Of a DNA stretch of 46,622 nucleotides, positions 32,826 to 40,437 are shown piece by piece. Below the pieces are notes generated by a model that saw nothing but the letters and a program-made list of their open reading frames with translations, was not told the DNA's origin and did not search any database. The DNA lies in contig NZ_FOTD01000004.1 in NCBI RefSeq assembly GCF_900114465.1, forward strand, positions 151,660 through 198,281. The letters run 5' to 3'. The stretch is from Trichococcus palustris (GTDB lineage: Bacteria; Bacillota; Bacilli; Lactobacillales; Aerococcaceae). The first letter of the stretch is position 1, and each line of letters begins with the position of its first letter. The translations under genes were made by a program, and so were the position numbers.

Positions 32826-34805
32826 ATGTACATACAAGTTGATGAACGGAAACGGACTGACGTTCTATCGACTAAATATTATCAATATAACATAGATAAT
32901 TTAGAGGATAGACCAGAACAGATTGTTGCGTCATCCGTTTTTGATAAGAAGTATTCTTTTGATGGAACATTAGGGGCAAACTATTCACCAACACGGACCA
33001 TACTGCGGGTATGGGCTCCTACAGCAGAAAGTGTTGATGTGATATTGTATGATGGCCTTTACGATGATAGAAATGAAAGATACGCCATGGAAAAAGGCGA
33101 AAGAGGGACTCACGAACTTCTTTTAATGGGAGATTATGCGGGCAAAGCCTATAAATACGCCATTACCTTCCCGAATGGGGATGCCGTTGAGACTGTGGAT
33201 CCCTACAGTTATGCGACGACTGTCAATGGTGAACGCTCCGTAATTTTGGATTATGCCAATACCAATCCGGAAAATTGGGGCAAACGATTAGATCCGATTA
33301 CTTCTCCTGTCGATGCTATTATTTATGAATTACATATTCGTGACTTCACGATTTCTCCAGACAGTGGCACCAAAAACAAAGGCAAATTCCTCGGCGTGAT
33401 TGAAGCAGGCACAGCCTCTCCGGATGGAAGGACGACCGGCTTGGATTATCTGAAGGAATTGGGTGTTACACATGTTCAGATTTTGCCGATGGCAGATTTT
33501 TTCACAGTAGATGAAAAGAATCCTTCAAAGACATATAATTGGGGCTATGATCCACAAAACTTCAACGTGCCTGAGGGATCATACGCGACGGATCCCTATC
33601 AACCGGAAGTTCGCATACTGGAAATGAAAGAGATGATTCAGGGACTTCACGACGCAGGAATCCGTGTCATCATGGATGTCGTTTACAACCATGTCTATTT
33701 GCCGAAAGTGCACCCGTTGGAAAAAACGGTCCCTGGCTATTACTTCCGCCGTTATGCAGACGGTACGCTGTCGAATGGGACCGGTGTCGGGAACGATACG
33801 GCATCGGAACGCTACATGATGCGCAAATATATCGTCGACAGTATTACCTATTGGGCCAAGAACTTCAACTTGGATGGTTTCCGTTTTGATTTGATGGGAA
33901 TCCATGATGTGGATACGATGAACGTCATTCGTGCGGCTTTGGATGAAATCGATCCATCCATAATCATGTTGGGAGAGGGCTGGAACCTCAACACGAATTT
34001 GGCTCCGTCTGAAAAAGCTATCCAACAGAATGCGGATCGCATGCAGGGCATCGCACAATTCAATGATGCTTTGCGGGAAGCTGTAAAGGGATCGGATTTC
34101 GACTTTGGCAACGACACGGGGTTCATTACAGGGAAACCGTTTATGGAAGGATGGGTTGCGACGAATTTGCAGGGTGGAGCCTATTATCCCGCAAATCGCG
34201 CCAGCTATACCGATCCTGCTCAGATGGTGCAATATGTGGAAGCGCATGACAACCTAACCTTATATGACAAATTGCTCAACTCCATGCCCTGGGATGATGA
34301 AGAAACCCGCGAAAGACGCCACCTGTTGGCAAGCAGCCTGGTGCTGTTGAGTCAAGGCGTACCTTTTATCCATGCCGGCCAAGAATATATGCGGACGAAA
34401 CATGGGGTGGAAAACAGCTACAACGCTCCGGATGAAATCAACCGGATGGACTGGAAACGACGCGATGAAAATGGAGCTGCGGTGGACTACCTAAAAGGGC
34501 TGATCCAGTTAAGAAAATCAGAACCGTTGTTCCGTTTGAAATCGATAGCAGAAATCAAACAGCACATGAATATTTTGAAGGCCGAATATCAGATTGTCGT
34601 ATACCAACTGGAAGATGAATCTGCCCTCTACTATGTCGTATTCAACGGCCAAGGAAACGCCATCGATTTCGATGTGGAGTCCGGCGACTATTTCGAGCTC
34701 ATCCACGATTGCAAGAACTATATGGATGCCCCCCAAACTCTGGAGAAATTATCTAAGGTGCATGTCGAAAGACTTTCCACAACCGTAATCGTAAAACTGA
34801 AATGA
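32826..34805 (+). CDS. pulA: Type I pullulanase (intracellular debranching enzyme)
   Basis: Hydrolyses alpha-1,6 branches of pullulan, glycogen or starch fragments. The 659-residue protein has an N-terminal CBM48-like domain (ANYSPTRTILRVWAPTAESVDVILYDG, about 55-85) and the diagnostic type I pullulanase motif YNWGYDP (about 238-244). The GH13 residues are the nucleophile D355 in GFRFDLMG, acid/base E384 in MLGEGWN and the late aspartate in EAHDNLTLYDK. No signal peptide, so it acts on imported maltodextrins or stored glycogen. The ribosome site TTGGAGGT precedes the ATG. Its cre box fits co-control with the maltose operon at 40.4-45.2 kb. Confidence 0.95.
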   Translation: MYIQVDERKRTDVLSTKYYQYNIDNLEDRPEQIVASSVFDKKYSFDGTLGANYSPTRTILRVWAPTAESVDVILYDGLYDDRNERYAMEKGERGTHELLLMGDYAGKAYKYAITFPNGDAVETVDPYSYATTVNGERSVILDYANTNPENWGKRLDPITSPVDAIIYELHIRDFTISPDSGTKNKGKFLGVIEAGTASPDGRTTGLDYLKELGVTHVQILPMADFFTVDEKNPSKTYNWGYDPQNFNVPEGSYATDPYQPEVRILEMKEMIQGLHDAGIRVIMDVVYNHVYLPKVHPLEKTVPGYYFRRYADGTLSNGTGVGNDTASERYMMRKYIVDSITYWAKNFNLDGFRFDLMGIHDVDTMNVIRAALDEIDPSIIMLGEGWNLNTNLAPSEKAIQQNADRMQGIAQFNDALREAVKGSDFDFGNDTGFITGKPFMEGWVATNLQGGAYYPANRASYTDPAQMVQYVEAHDNLTLYDKLLNSMPWDDEETRERRHLLASSLVLLSQGVPFIHAGQEYMRTKHGVENSYNAPDEINRMDWKRRDENGAAVDYLKGLIQLRKSEPLFRLKSIAEIKQHMNILKAEYQIVVYQLEDESALYYVVFNGQGNAIDFDVESGDYFELIHDCKNYMDAPQTLEKLSKVHVERLSTTVIVKLK

Positions 34806-34815
34806 AAACTGTAAA

Positions 34816-34850
34816 GCAGCTGTCGCTACAAAGGCCCAGCTGTTTTTTTT
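34816..34850 (+). terminator. Terminator after pulA
   Basis: CAGCTG-based hairpin (34816-34822 with 34837-34843) followed by eight T residues. Confidence 0.7.
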
Positions 34851-34957
34851 GCTGGAAGGGACAATCCGATGATTCTTGCGGTCGCATATCTTTCCGTAAT
34901 TTAGTACAATAGAAGAGATACAGGAAAACGGAAAATGATGGGATGGGTGGTTTTCGG

Positions 34958-35770
34958 ATGATCAAAATGATAGCAATCGATATTGACGGCACACTGGTGA
35001 ACGGCGAAAAAGTGATGACGGAACGGGTGAAAGGCACAATCAAAGAAGCGATGCGACGTGGCATCAAAATCGTTCTCTGCACCGGCCGTCCGCCTGCGGG
35101 CATCAAGCCTTACGCGGATGAATTGGGATTTGAAACAGGGGAAGATTACATCATTGCACAAAATGGAGCCTATATTATCCGGACAGACACAAAAGAAGTG
35201 GTCTATAAAAAAACACTGAGCTTGCCTGAAGTGCAGGAATTATATGAATTTGGGAAAGGCTTTGCGGCTGGGACGCTGTTGGTGACGGAATTCCATTACT
35301 ACAGCTTGGAAGATGAAATCACGGAGCCCATGTGGGAGGATGCCAAACTCGTCAACATGGAAATCACTATTTTGGACCCTAAAGAGATGACCGAAGAGAT
35401 GAATTTTATGAAAATCCTTTATATCGGTGAGGAAAGTGATGTCGATGTCATCGAGTCGGCAGTGCCGGACCGCATCCGTGATAACTATTACGTTGTGCGC
35501 AGCCAAAAATATTTGGTGGAAGTCATGGCCAAGGATACAAATAAGGGAATCGCATTGACGAAGTTGGCTGAACGATTGGGTATTCCGATCGAAGAAGTCA
35601 TGGCTTTGGGTGACGGCGAAAATGATTATGAAATGATCCAAGCGGCCGGATTGGGTGTCGTGATGTCGAATGGGACCGACAACTTGAAAAGCATCGCGAA
35701 CGAAATCACCTTATCCAATGAAGAGGACGGGGTAGCCCATGCCATCGAAAAATGGGCGTTCACAGAATAA
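34958..35770 (+). CDS. Cof-type HAD-IIB phosphatase (YidA-like)
   Basis: A cytoplasmic sugar-phosphate phosphatase of the HAD superfamily. The 270-residue protein has the nucleophile motif AIDIDGT (D8, D10), motif II CTGRP, a lysine in the C2B cap region and motif IV GDGENDYEMI, then the typical GVVMSNG. Substrate is unknown; relatives dephosphorylate sugar phosphates. ATG 34958 (MIKMIAID) is preferred on family length and a GGTGG site; ATG 34943 adds five residues. Confidence 0.88.
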   Translation: MIKMIAIDIDGTLVNGEKVMTERVKGTIKEAMRRGIKIVLCTGRPPAGIKPYADELGFETGEDYIIAQNGAYIIRTDTKEVVYKKTLSLPEVQELYEFGKGFAAGTLLVTEFHYYSLEDEITEPMWEDAKLVNMEITILDPKEMTEEMNFMKILYIGEESDVDVIESAVPDRIRDNYYVVRSQKYLVEVMAKDTNKGIALTKLAERLGIPIEEVMALGDGENDYEMIQAAGLGVVMSNGTDNLKSIANEITLSNEEDGVAHAIEKWAFTE

Positions 35771-35780
35771 CGCGAAAATT

Positions 35781-35825
35781 AAAACAGGGTTACAGAAATC
35801 GACTTGATTTCTGTAACCCTGTTTT
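35781..35825. terminator. Long perfect terminator after the HAD gene
   Basis: Twenty-base perfect arms (35781-35800, 35806-35825) with core CAGGGTTACAG and loop GACTT, A-rich on one side and T-rich on the other, so it can work in both directions. Confidence 0.9.
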
Positions 35826-35831
35826 GTGCCT

Positions 35832-36096
35832 AGCTAGGAAGTAATAAATTTTTTTGATATAAAAAAGCATCATTACAAGTTTTTCACAGATTGCTAATTT
35901 GTTTCATGCATTTAAAATTTGTCCAGCTTCACGGGTTAGCCTTTCGGAAAAGGGATGAAGGAACCTCTTGTCTCTGCGAGCCAAGACATACTGTTCCACT
36001 AAGCAATTGAAATTGCTAGTCTCTCAGCAACTTGACCGCTTTTTGGTCACAGTGTTTCCTTAATCAGGGCTGAATGAACCTGTTCAGCTTTTCTTA
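35832..36096 (+). repeat. Structured modular repeat, copy D
   Basis: About 265 bp. Head TAGCTAGGAAGTAATAAATT ... GATATAAA matches copy C; then CCAGCTTCACGGGTTAGCC and CTTTCGGAAAAGG as in B1; GGAACCTCTTG with a partly paired arm + CAAGACATAC; CACTA + AGCAAT/ATTGCT + AGTCTCTCAGCAA; TGACC/GGTCA; GTGTTTCCT; final hairpin GCTGAA/TTCAGC + TTTTCTTA (36069-36095). It ends at the stop codon of the leftward FUSC-type gene. The simplest, single-unit copy. Confidence 0.8.
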
Positions 36097-37194
36097 TTAA
36101 TGGATGATGTCGTCGATGTTCGAAATGTTTTTCGTTTTGCTCCCGCCGTGCGCTTTGTAGCTGCGCACCAATTGGTTGAAATGAACCAAATCATCTTCGT
36201 AGGCAAGGATGGCGCTCATCAGATGGATGATGCCGTAGCTTTCCGAACTGCTGTATTTTCCGTGGTCACTCTCTTCCTGAGCCCTCTGGAAGAAGGTGTC
36301 CATCAGCTTGTGGCGTTCCGCTTTACCCGCCTCGAAGAAGTTCACTTGGCCAGGCGGGACACGACCGCTGAACTTCAGCATAATCTGTTCGTGGCCGCTC
36401 ATCAACGTTTCCAGCCGCTCACGGATCATGATGCGCATCTCTTGAGGAAAATGGTAAAAGACATTTTCATAATCGTGCAGGACTTCCAGGACATGATAGG
36501 CTGATCTTGTGGTCTGGATCATTTTGCGGTAGACGACCAACGTCCTATTGTTCTCATATTTTTTCTTTTTGGAGAACAAGCCGCTCTCCGTCAAATATTG
36601 ATAGAGGCTATCGATTTTTTTCAACTGCATGCGCGCCCATTTCAGATCATTGTTCATGACGGAATATTCCGTATTCTTCCTTAAACCAGCGCGGATCCAG
36701 ACCAGAAACTCGGTTGTTGCATAGTCGATGGTATGGTAAAGCTTCACGTCATAGCGGGGTGGCGCAATGAAGGTGTTCACCAGAAAGGCTACGATGACGC
36801 CGACAAAGGTTTCCGCTACACGCAAGGATGCGCTCAATAGCAGGTTTGCGTCCGTGGTCATCATGATGACGATCAAGGTCACAATCGATAGACCGATCAC
36901 GTCTTCCAATTTCAAAAAGTTCAGGATGGCGATCAAGAACATTGTGGCAATCCCGACAAGATAGAGGTTGCTGCCGACCGTCAAGACGACAAGGACGGCG
37001 ACGAGACCGCCGATGGTATTGGCCATCAAGCGGCTTTTCAGGTTATCGAAAGACCTCCCCAATGAAGGTTGGGTCGAATAGATGGCTGAAATGCCGGCTA
37101 TTACGCCTCCGCCTCCAAGTCCCAATAATTGCGAAACAAGCATCGACAAGGCAACAGCGAGACCCGTTTTAAAGGTGCGGGCACCTAATTTCAT
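36097..37194 (-). CDS. FUSC/aromatic acid exporter-family membrane protein
   Basis: The 365-residue protein has about six N-terminal membrane helices (about 10-150), beginning KLGARTFKTGLAVALSM and GGVIAGISAIYSTQPSLGRSF, then a cytoplasmic helical domain (about 160-365). This is the layout of the ArAE/DUF939 group, where efflux of aromatic acids has been proposed for some members. No transported compound can be named. ATG 37194 has GGAG eight bases upstream and is preferred; ATG 37203 is too near that site. Its 3' end abuts repeat copy D. Confidence 0.8.
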   Translation of the reverse strand: MKLGARTFKTGLAVALSMLVSQLLGLGGGGVIAGISAIYSTQPSLGRSFDNLKSRLMANTIGGLVAVLVVLTVGSNLYLVGIATMFLIAILNFLKLEDVIGLSIVTLIVIMMTTDANLLLSASLRVAETFVGVIVAFLVNTFIAPPRYDVKLYHTIDYATTEFLVWIRAGLRKNTEYSVMNNDLKWARMQLKKIDSLYQYLTESGLFSKKKKYENNRTLVVYRKMIQTTRSAYHVLEVLHDYENVFYHFPQEMRIMIRERLETLMSGHEQIMLKFSGRVPPGQVNFFEAGKAERHKLMDTFFQRAQEESDHGKYSSSESYGIIHLMSAILAYEDDLVHFNQLVRSYKAHGGSKTKNISNIDDIIH

Positions 37195-37434
37195 ATCATT
37201 CACTCCATGTCTTTTCTATTTAAATATTAAGTGCAGATTGCATCCATCCATTGAATATATACTAATCCATCGGCGGTGTAAAGGCAAAAATATCCCGTTT
37301 CAGTCAGCAGCTCGGGGGTCGGGAGCTGATAAGCTATCATTGAGCGAATAAGTCAGCAATTTGGCCCAATAAACAAGAGTTTACGATTGCTATTTTCGTG
37401 TAATCGATATATGATGAACGTAACAAAATGTAAA

Positions 37435-37449
37435 TTATAATGACTATCA
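37435..37449. promoter_or_regulatory. Per box overlapping the perR -10
   Basis: TTATAATGACTATCA matches 13 of 15 positions of the PerR consensus (TTATAATNATTATAA). It includes the TATAAT -10 (37436-37441) of the downstream perR gene, which predicts autorepression. Confidence 0.75.
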
Positions 37450-37483
37450 TATACAAGTATGAACAAAGAGAGGGGGAAACCCG

Positions 37484-37972
37484 ATGAACCATTCAGTAGT
37501 GGAAGACTCTATTGAAAAAATGAAGAATGCGAACATCCGCATTACACCGCAACGGTATGCGATACTTGAATATTTGGTCGACTCAAAAATCCATCCGACT
37601 GCCGATGATATCTATAAAGCTTTGGCTGATCGTTTCCCGAATATGAGTGCGGCAACCGTCTATAATAACTTGCGGTTATTCGTCAAAATCGGATTTGTGA
37701 AGGAACTGGCGCTCGGAGATGCTTCAAGCCGTTTTGACTTCAGCAGCACCCAGCACTATCATGCCATCTGCGAGAGCTGCGGAAAGATTGTGGATTTGTA
37801 CTATCCCGTTCTCGATGATGTGGAAATGGTTGCCGAAAATCTGACCGGTTTCCAAGTGACGCATCACCGCATGGAAGTCTATGGCATCTGCCCCGACTGC
37901 CAAGCGAAAGGAATCCATAAGGACAATGCACCTAGCGCAGCCGAAACGGCGGGACACCATTCCCACCATTGA
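37484..37972 (+). CDS. perR: Peroxide-responsive repressor PerR (Fur family)
   Basis: A metal-dependent repressor that senses peroxide by iron-catalysed histidine oxidation. The 162-residue protein has all five PerR metal ligands at the Bacillus positions: H37, D85, H91, H93, D104. The structural zinc cysteine pairs CESC (96-99) and CPDC are also present. The DNA-binding helix is in [12 protein letters not shown]. The segment GDASSRFDF is diagnostic of PerR rather than Fur or Zur. A His-rich tail (HHSHH) is an extra. The ribosome site GAGAGGGGGAAA precedes the ATG. A Per box at its own promoter supports autoregulation. Confidence 0.94.
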   Translation: MNHSVVEDSIEKMKNANIRITPQRYAILEYLVDSKIHPTADDIYKALADRFPNMSAATVYNNLRLFVKIGFVKELALGDASSRFDFSSTQHYHAICESCGKIVDLYYPVLDDVEMVAENLTGFQVTHHRMEVYGICPDCQAKGIHKDNAPSAAETAGHHSHH

Positions 37973-38053
37973 TCAGCTTGCCCTGCCGAGGCTGTCGGCC
38001 GTCAAACAAGCGGTCAAGGAGAGAGCCGAAAAAAGAAAGAAATAATTGAACAG

Positions 38054-38107
38054 CAAAACGCGCTCCCAGGAAGAAAAACTCTTCTTTCCGGGAGCGCGTT
38101 TGTTTTT
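38054..38107. terminator. Bidirectional terminator between perR and proC
   Basis: Arms CAAAACGCGCTCCC and GGGAGCGCGTTTG around an AGGAAG-rich loop, with T residues on the plus side and A/T flanks on the other. Confidence 0.85.
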
Positions 38108-38116
38108 GCACTTTTC

Positions 38117-38935
38117 TCAGTGTTCTGCGGGTTTGCTCATGGCGATGGACTTGTCGATTGTCGTTTGCACGGCTGAGATGACTGCGTTGCGAAAGCCGTG
38201 TTTTTCCAATTCTGCGACTGCTTCGATGGTCGTTCCGCCAGGCGAGCAGACCATGTCCTTCAATTCGCCGGGATGCTTGCCGGTTTCCAATACCATTTTT
38301 GCTGAACCGAGTACGGCTTGGGCAGCGAATTTGTAGGCTTGCTGACGCGGCATGCCGCCACGGACGGCACCATCCGCAAGCGATTCGATGAACATGAAGA
38401 CGAGCGCAGGAGAAGAACCGCTGACGCCGGTCACGGCATCCATCAAGTATTCCGATATTAATTCGGTGCGGCCGAAGCTGTCGAAGATTGTTTTCACGTC
38501 CGTCAACTCGGCAACGCTGACCATTTCGTTTGCGCAGATGCCGGTCATGCCTTCGCCGACCAATGCCGGTGTATTCGGCATGGCGCGGACAATCTTAATT
38601 TCGCGTCCGAAGCGTTCTTGGATTTCCTCCAAGCTTTTTCCAGCTGCAATCGTCACGATGACGACATTTTCTTTAACCGCGCCTTTGATTTCTTCAATGA
38701 CCGGAGCATAGATGTTGGGTTTTACCGCAAGGAAGAGGATATCTGCTTCCGCAGCAACCGCTTTGTTATCCAAAGTGGTGCGGATGGCGTATTTGTCTTT
38801 TAAGGACTGCAGGCTTTCTTCCTGAACGCTTGATGCGATGATTTGGTTAGAGGATACGAGGGCTGAACCCACTAAACCGGCGATGATGGCGCCGCCCATA
38901 TTGCCGCTGCCGATAAATCCGATTGTTTTTTTCAT
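38117..38935 (-). CDS. proC: Pyrroline-5-carboxylate reductase
   Basis: Last step of proline synthesis, reducing pyrroline-5-carboxylate with NAD(P)H. The 272-residue protein has the Rossmann start IGFIGSGNMGGAI (residues 5-17), AVKPNIY, MPNTPALVGEGMT, the SGSSPALVFMFIESLADGAVRGGM signature and the SPGGTT motif near the end. The length is typical. The ribosome site AAAGGAGTG precedes the ATG. proA and proB are not in the window. A palindrome GGTTGC/GCAACC (38967-38984) lies in its leader. Confidence 0.95.
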   Translation of the reverse strand: MKKTIGFIGSGNMGGAIIAGLVGSALVSSNQIIASSVQEESLQSLKDKYAIRTTLDNKAVAAEADILFLAVKPNIYAPVIEEIKGAVKENVVIVTIAAGKSLEEIQERFGREIKIVRAMPNTPALVGEGMTGICANEMVSVAELTDVKTIFDSFGRTELISEYLMDAVTGVSGSSPALVFMFIESLADGAVRGGMPRQQAYKFAAQAVLGSAKMVLETGKHPGELKDMVCSPGGTTIEAVAELEKHGFRNAVISAVQTTIDKSIAMSKPAEH

Positions 38936-38996
38936 GAATGAACACTCCTTTTGTCGTTTCGAATGAGGTTGCCTGTGTGCAACCCTATTGTTTTAT

Positions 38997-39005
38997 ATTA
39001 TAGCA
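38997..39005 (-). promoter_or_regulatory. Extended -10 of proC
   Basis: Minus strand TGCTATAAT, about 60 bp upstream of the proC ATG. Confidence 0.6.
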
Positions 39006-39095
39006 AGGAAATGGGAAAAGGGTGAAAAAAAAGATAGATACCTTTCATTTCACGACTCACCTAAAAATGATAAGCAGGATAGTTACAAAAAAGAC

Positions 39096-39124
39096 TTGCA
39101 CAATAAGGAATGTTTCGATAAGAT
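39096..39124 (+). promoter_or_regulatory. Promoter of the zinc-binding lipoprotein gene
   Basis: -35 TTGCAC (39096-39101), 17-bp spacer, -10 TAAGAT (39119-39124). Confidence 0.65.
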
Positions 39125-39129
39125 GTAAA

Positions 39130-39144
39130 GCGTAATTATTACGA
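39130..39144. promoter_or_regulatory. Zur box
   Basis: GCGTAATTATTACGA matches 14 of 15 positions of the Bacillus Zur operator (TCGTAATNATTACGA). It sits at the expected transcription start of the zinc-binding lipoprotein gene, so repression by Zur when zinc is plentiful is predicted. Confidence 0.8.
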
Positions 39145-39198
39145 TTTGCGAAAAAAGAATCATCTTGGGGTTTAAACAATCATTTTGGAGGAGAAAAC

Positions 39199-40182
39199 AT
39201 GAAAAAACAAAACTATTTCTTACGTATGGCAGCTTTGATGGGAGGAGCGGCTATGCTGTTGGGCGCATGCGGCACCAACGGCGGGGCAAGCGACGCGAGC
39301 AGTGAAGCAGTTGCCGATCAGGAAGGCGATAAACTGCAGGTCGTGACGACTTTTTATCCGATGTATGATTTCACAAAAAATGTTGCCCAAGACAAGGCGG
39401 ATGTCAGTCTGCTGATTCCGGCGGGTACAGAGATTCATTCGTATGAACCGTCAACGAAGATGATCGCCGAAATTCAGGATGCAGATGTTTTCATATACAA
39501 CAGCGATGAGATGGAAACCTGGGTTCCGGCTGTCTTGGATGCAATCGATACATCGGACATGGTCGTGATCAACGCGAGCGAAGGCATCGAATTGTTGGAT
39601 TTCGCTGCAGAAGAGCATCCCGAAGGCGAAACGGAAGAAGAACAGGAGGGGCATGAACATGCCTTTGATCCCCATGTCTGGTTGGATCCGGTACTGGCGC
39701 AAACGGAAGTGGACAACATTCAGGCTGGTTTAGCGGAAGCGGATGCTGAAAATGCCGCATTCTATGAAGGGAACGCGGAAGCCTATAAAACTAAATTGGC
39801 TGCATTGGACCAAGCGTTTCAAGCTGCCTTCGAAGGGGCGACTAACCGCACATTCGTGACGCAACATGCCGCTTTCGCGTACTTGGCAAACCGTTATGAT
39901 CTGGAACAGGTTTCCGTCTCCGGATTGACGCCGAATGCCGAGCCGAGTGCAGCTATTTTGGCCAAATTATCCGACTACGTGAAGGAACACGGAACAGAGT
40001 ACATCTATTTCGAAGACAACGCGTCATCGACAACGGCTGAAACCCTGGCGAACGAAGCGGGACTGCAGTTGGCAGTCTTAAGCCCTTTGGAAGGCATAAC
40101 GCAGGAAGACCAGGATGCCGGCGTCGATTACATCCAAGTGATGCACAACAATCTGGAAGCATTGAAGAAAGCGATCAAGTAG
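39199..40182 (+). CDS. Zinc ABC transporter substrate-binding lipoprotein (ZnuA/AdcA-like)
   Basis: Captures zinc outside the membrane for an ABC importer. The 327-residue protein has a lipoprotein signal with lipobox LLGAC (C24) and VVTTFYPMYDFTKNV. A ligand histidine lies in GTEIHSYEPS, and a His/Glu-rich loop (HPEGETEEEQEGHEH, about 139-153) typical of zinc rather than manganese binders follows. The later ligands are DPHVWLDP and TQHAAFAYLA. A Zur box at the promoter independently supports zinc. No permease or ATPase gene is adjacent, so the importer must be encoded elsewhere. Start ATG has GGAGGAG upstream. Confidence 0.92.
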   Translation: MKKQNYFLRMAALMGGAAMLLGACGTNGGASDASSEAVADQEGDKLQVVTTFYPMYDFTKNVAQDKADVSLLIPAGTEIHSYEPSTKMIAEIQDADVFIYNSDEMETWVPAVLDAIDTSDMVVINASEGIELLDFAAEEHPEGETEEEQEGHEHAFDPHVWLDPVLAQTEVDNIQAGLAEADAENAAFYEGNAEAYKTKLAALDQAFQAAFEGATNRTFVTQHAAFAYLANRYDLEQVSVSGLTPNAEPSAAILAKLSDYVKEHGTEYIYFEDNASSTTAETLANEAGLQLAVLSPLEGITQEDQDAGVDYIQVMHNNLEALKKAIK

Positions 40183-40220
40183 GACGCGCAAACGCAGTAA
40201 TGCATTTTATCAGTAGATAT

Positions 40221-40265
40221 AAGAGCAGCTTCCGTTGGAATAGTGACGGATGCTGTTCTTTTTTG
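40221..40265 (+). terminator. Terminator after the zinc-binding protein gene
   Basis: Arms AGAGCAGC-TCCGT / ACGGA-GCTGTTCT followed by six T residues. Confidence 0.8.
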
Positions 40266-40437
40266 TTGAACGCTGCATTGCAGGAGTTTCGCCTAAGCTG
40301 ACTCCCGTAATTCGCCTTATCCTAGTAGGCGAGTGCCGAATCATGTTGCCGTTATCCTGGTTGTTATGGTTGTGTTTGGGGCCTGAATTGTATAAGCTAA
40401 GGGTATAAATTATTTTTTTGGAATCGAGGTCTTATTT

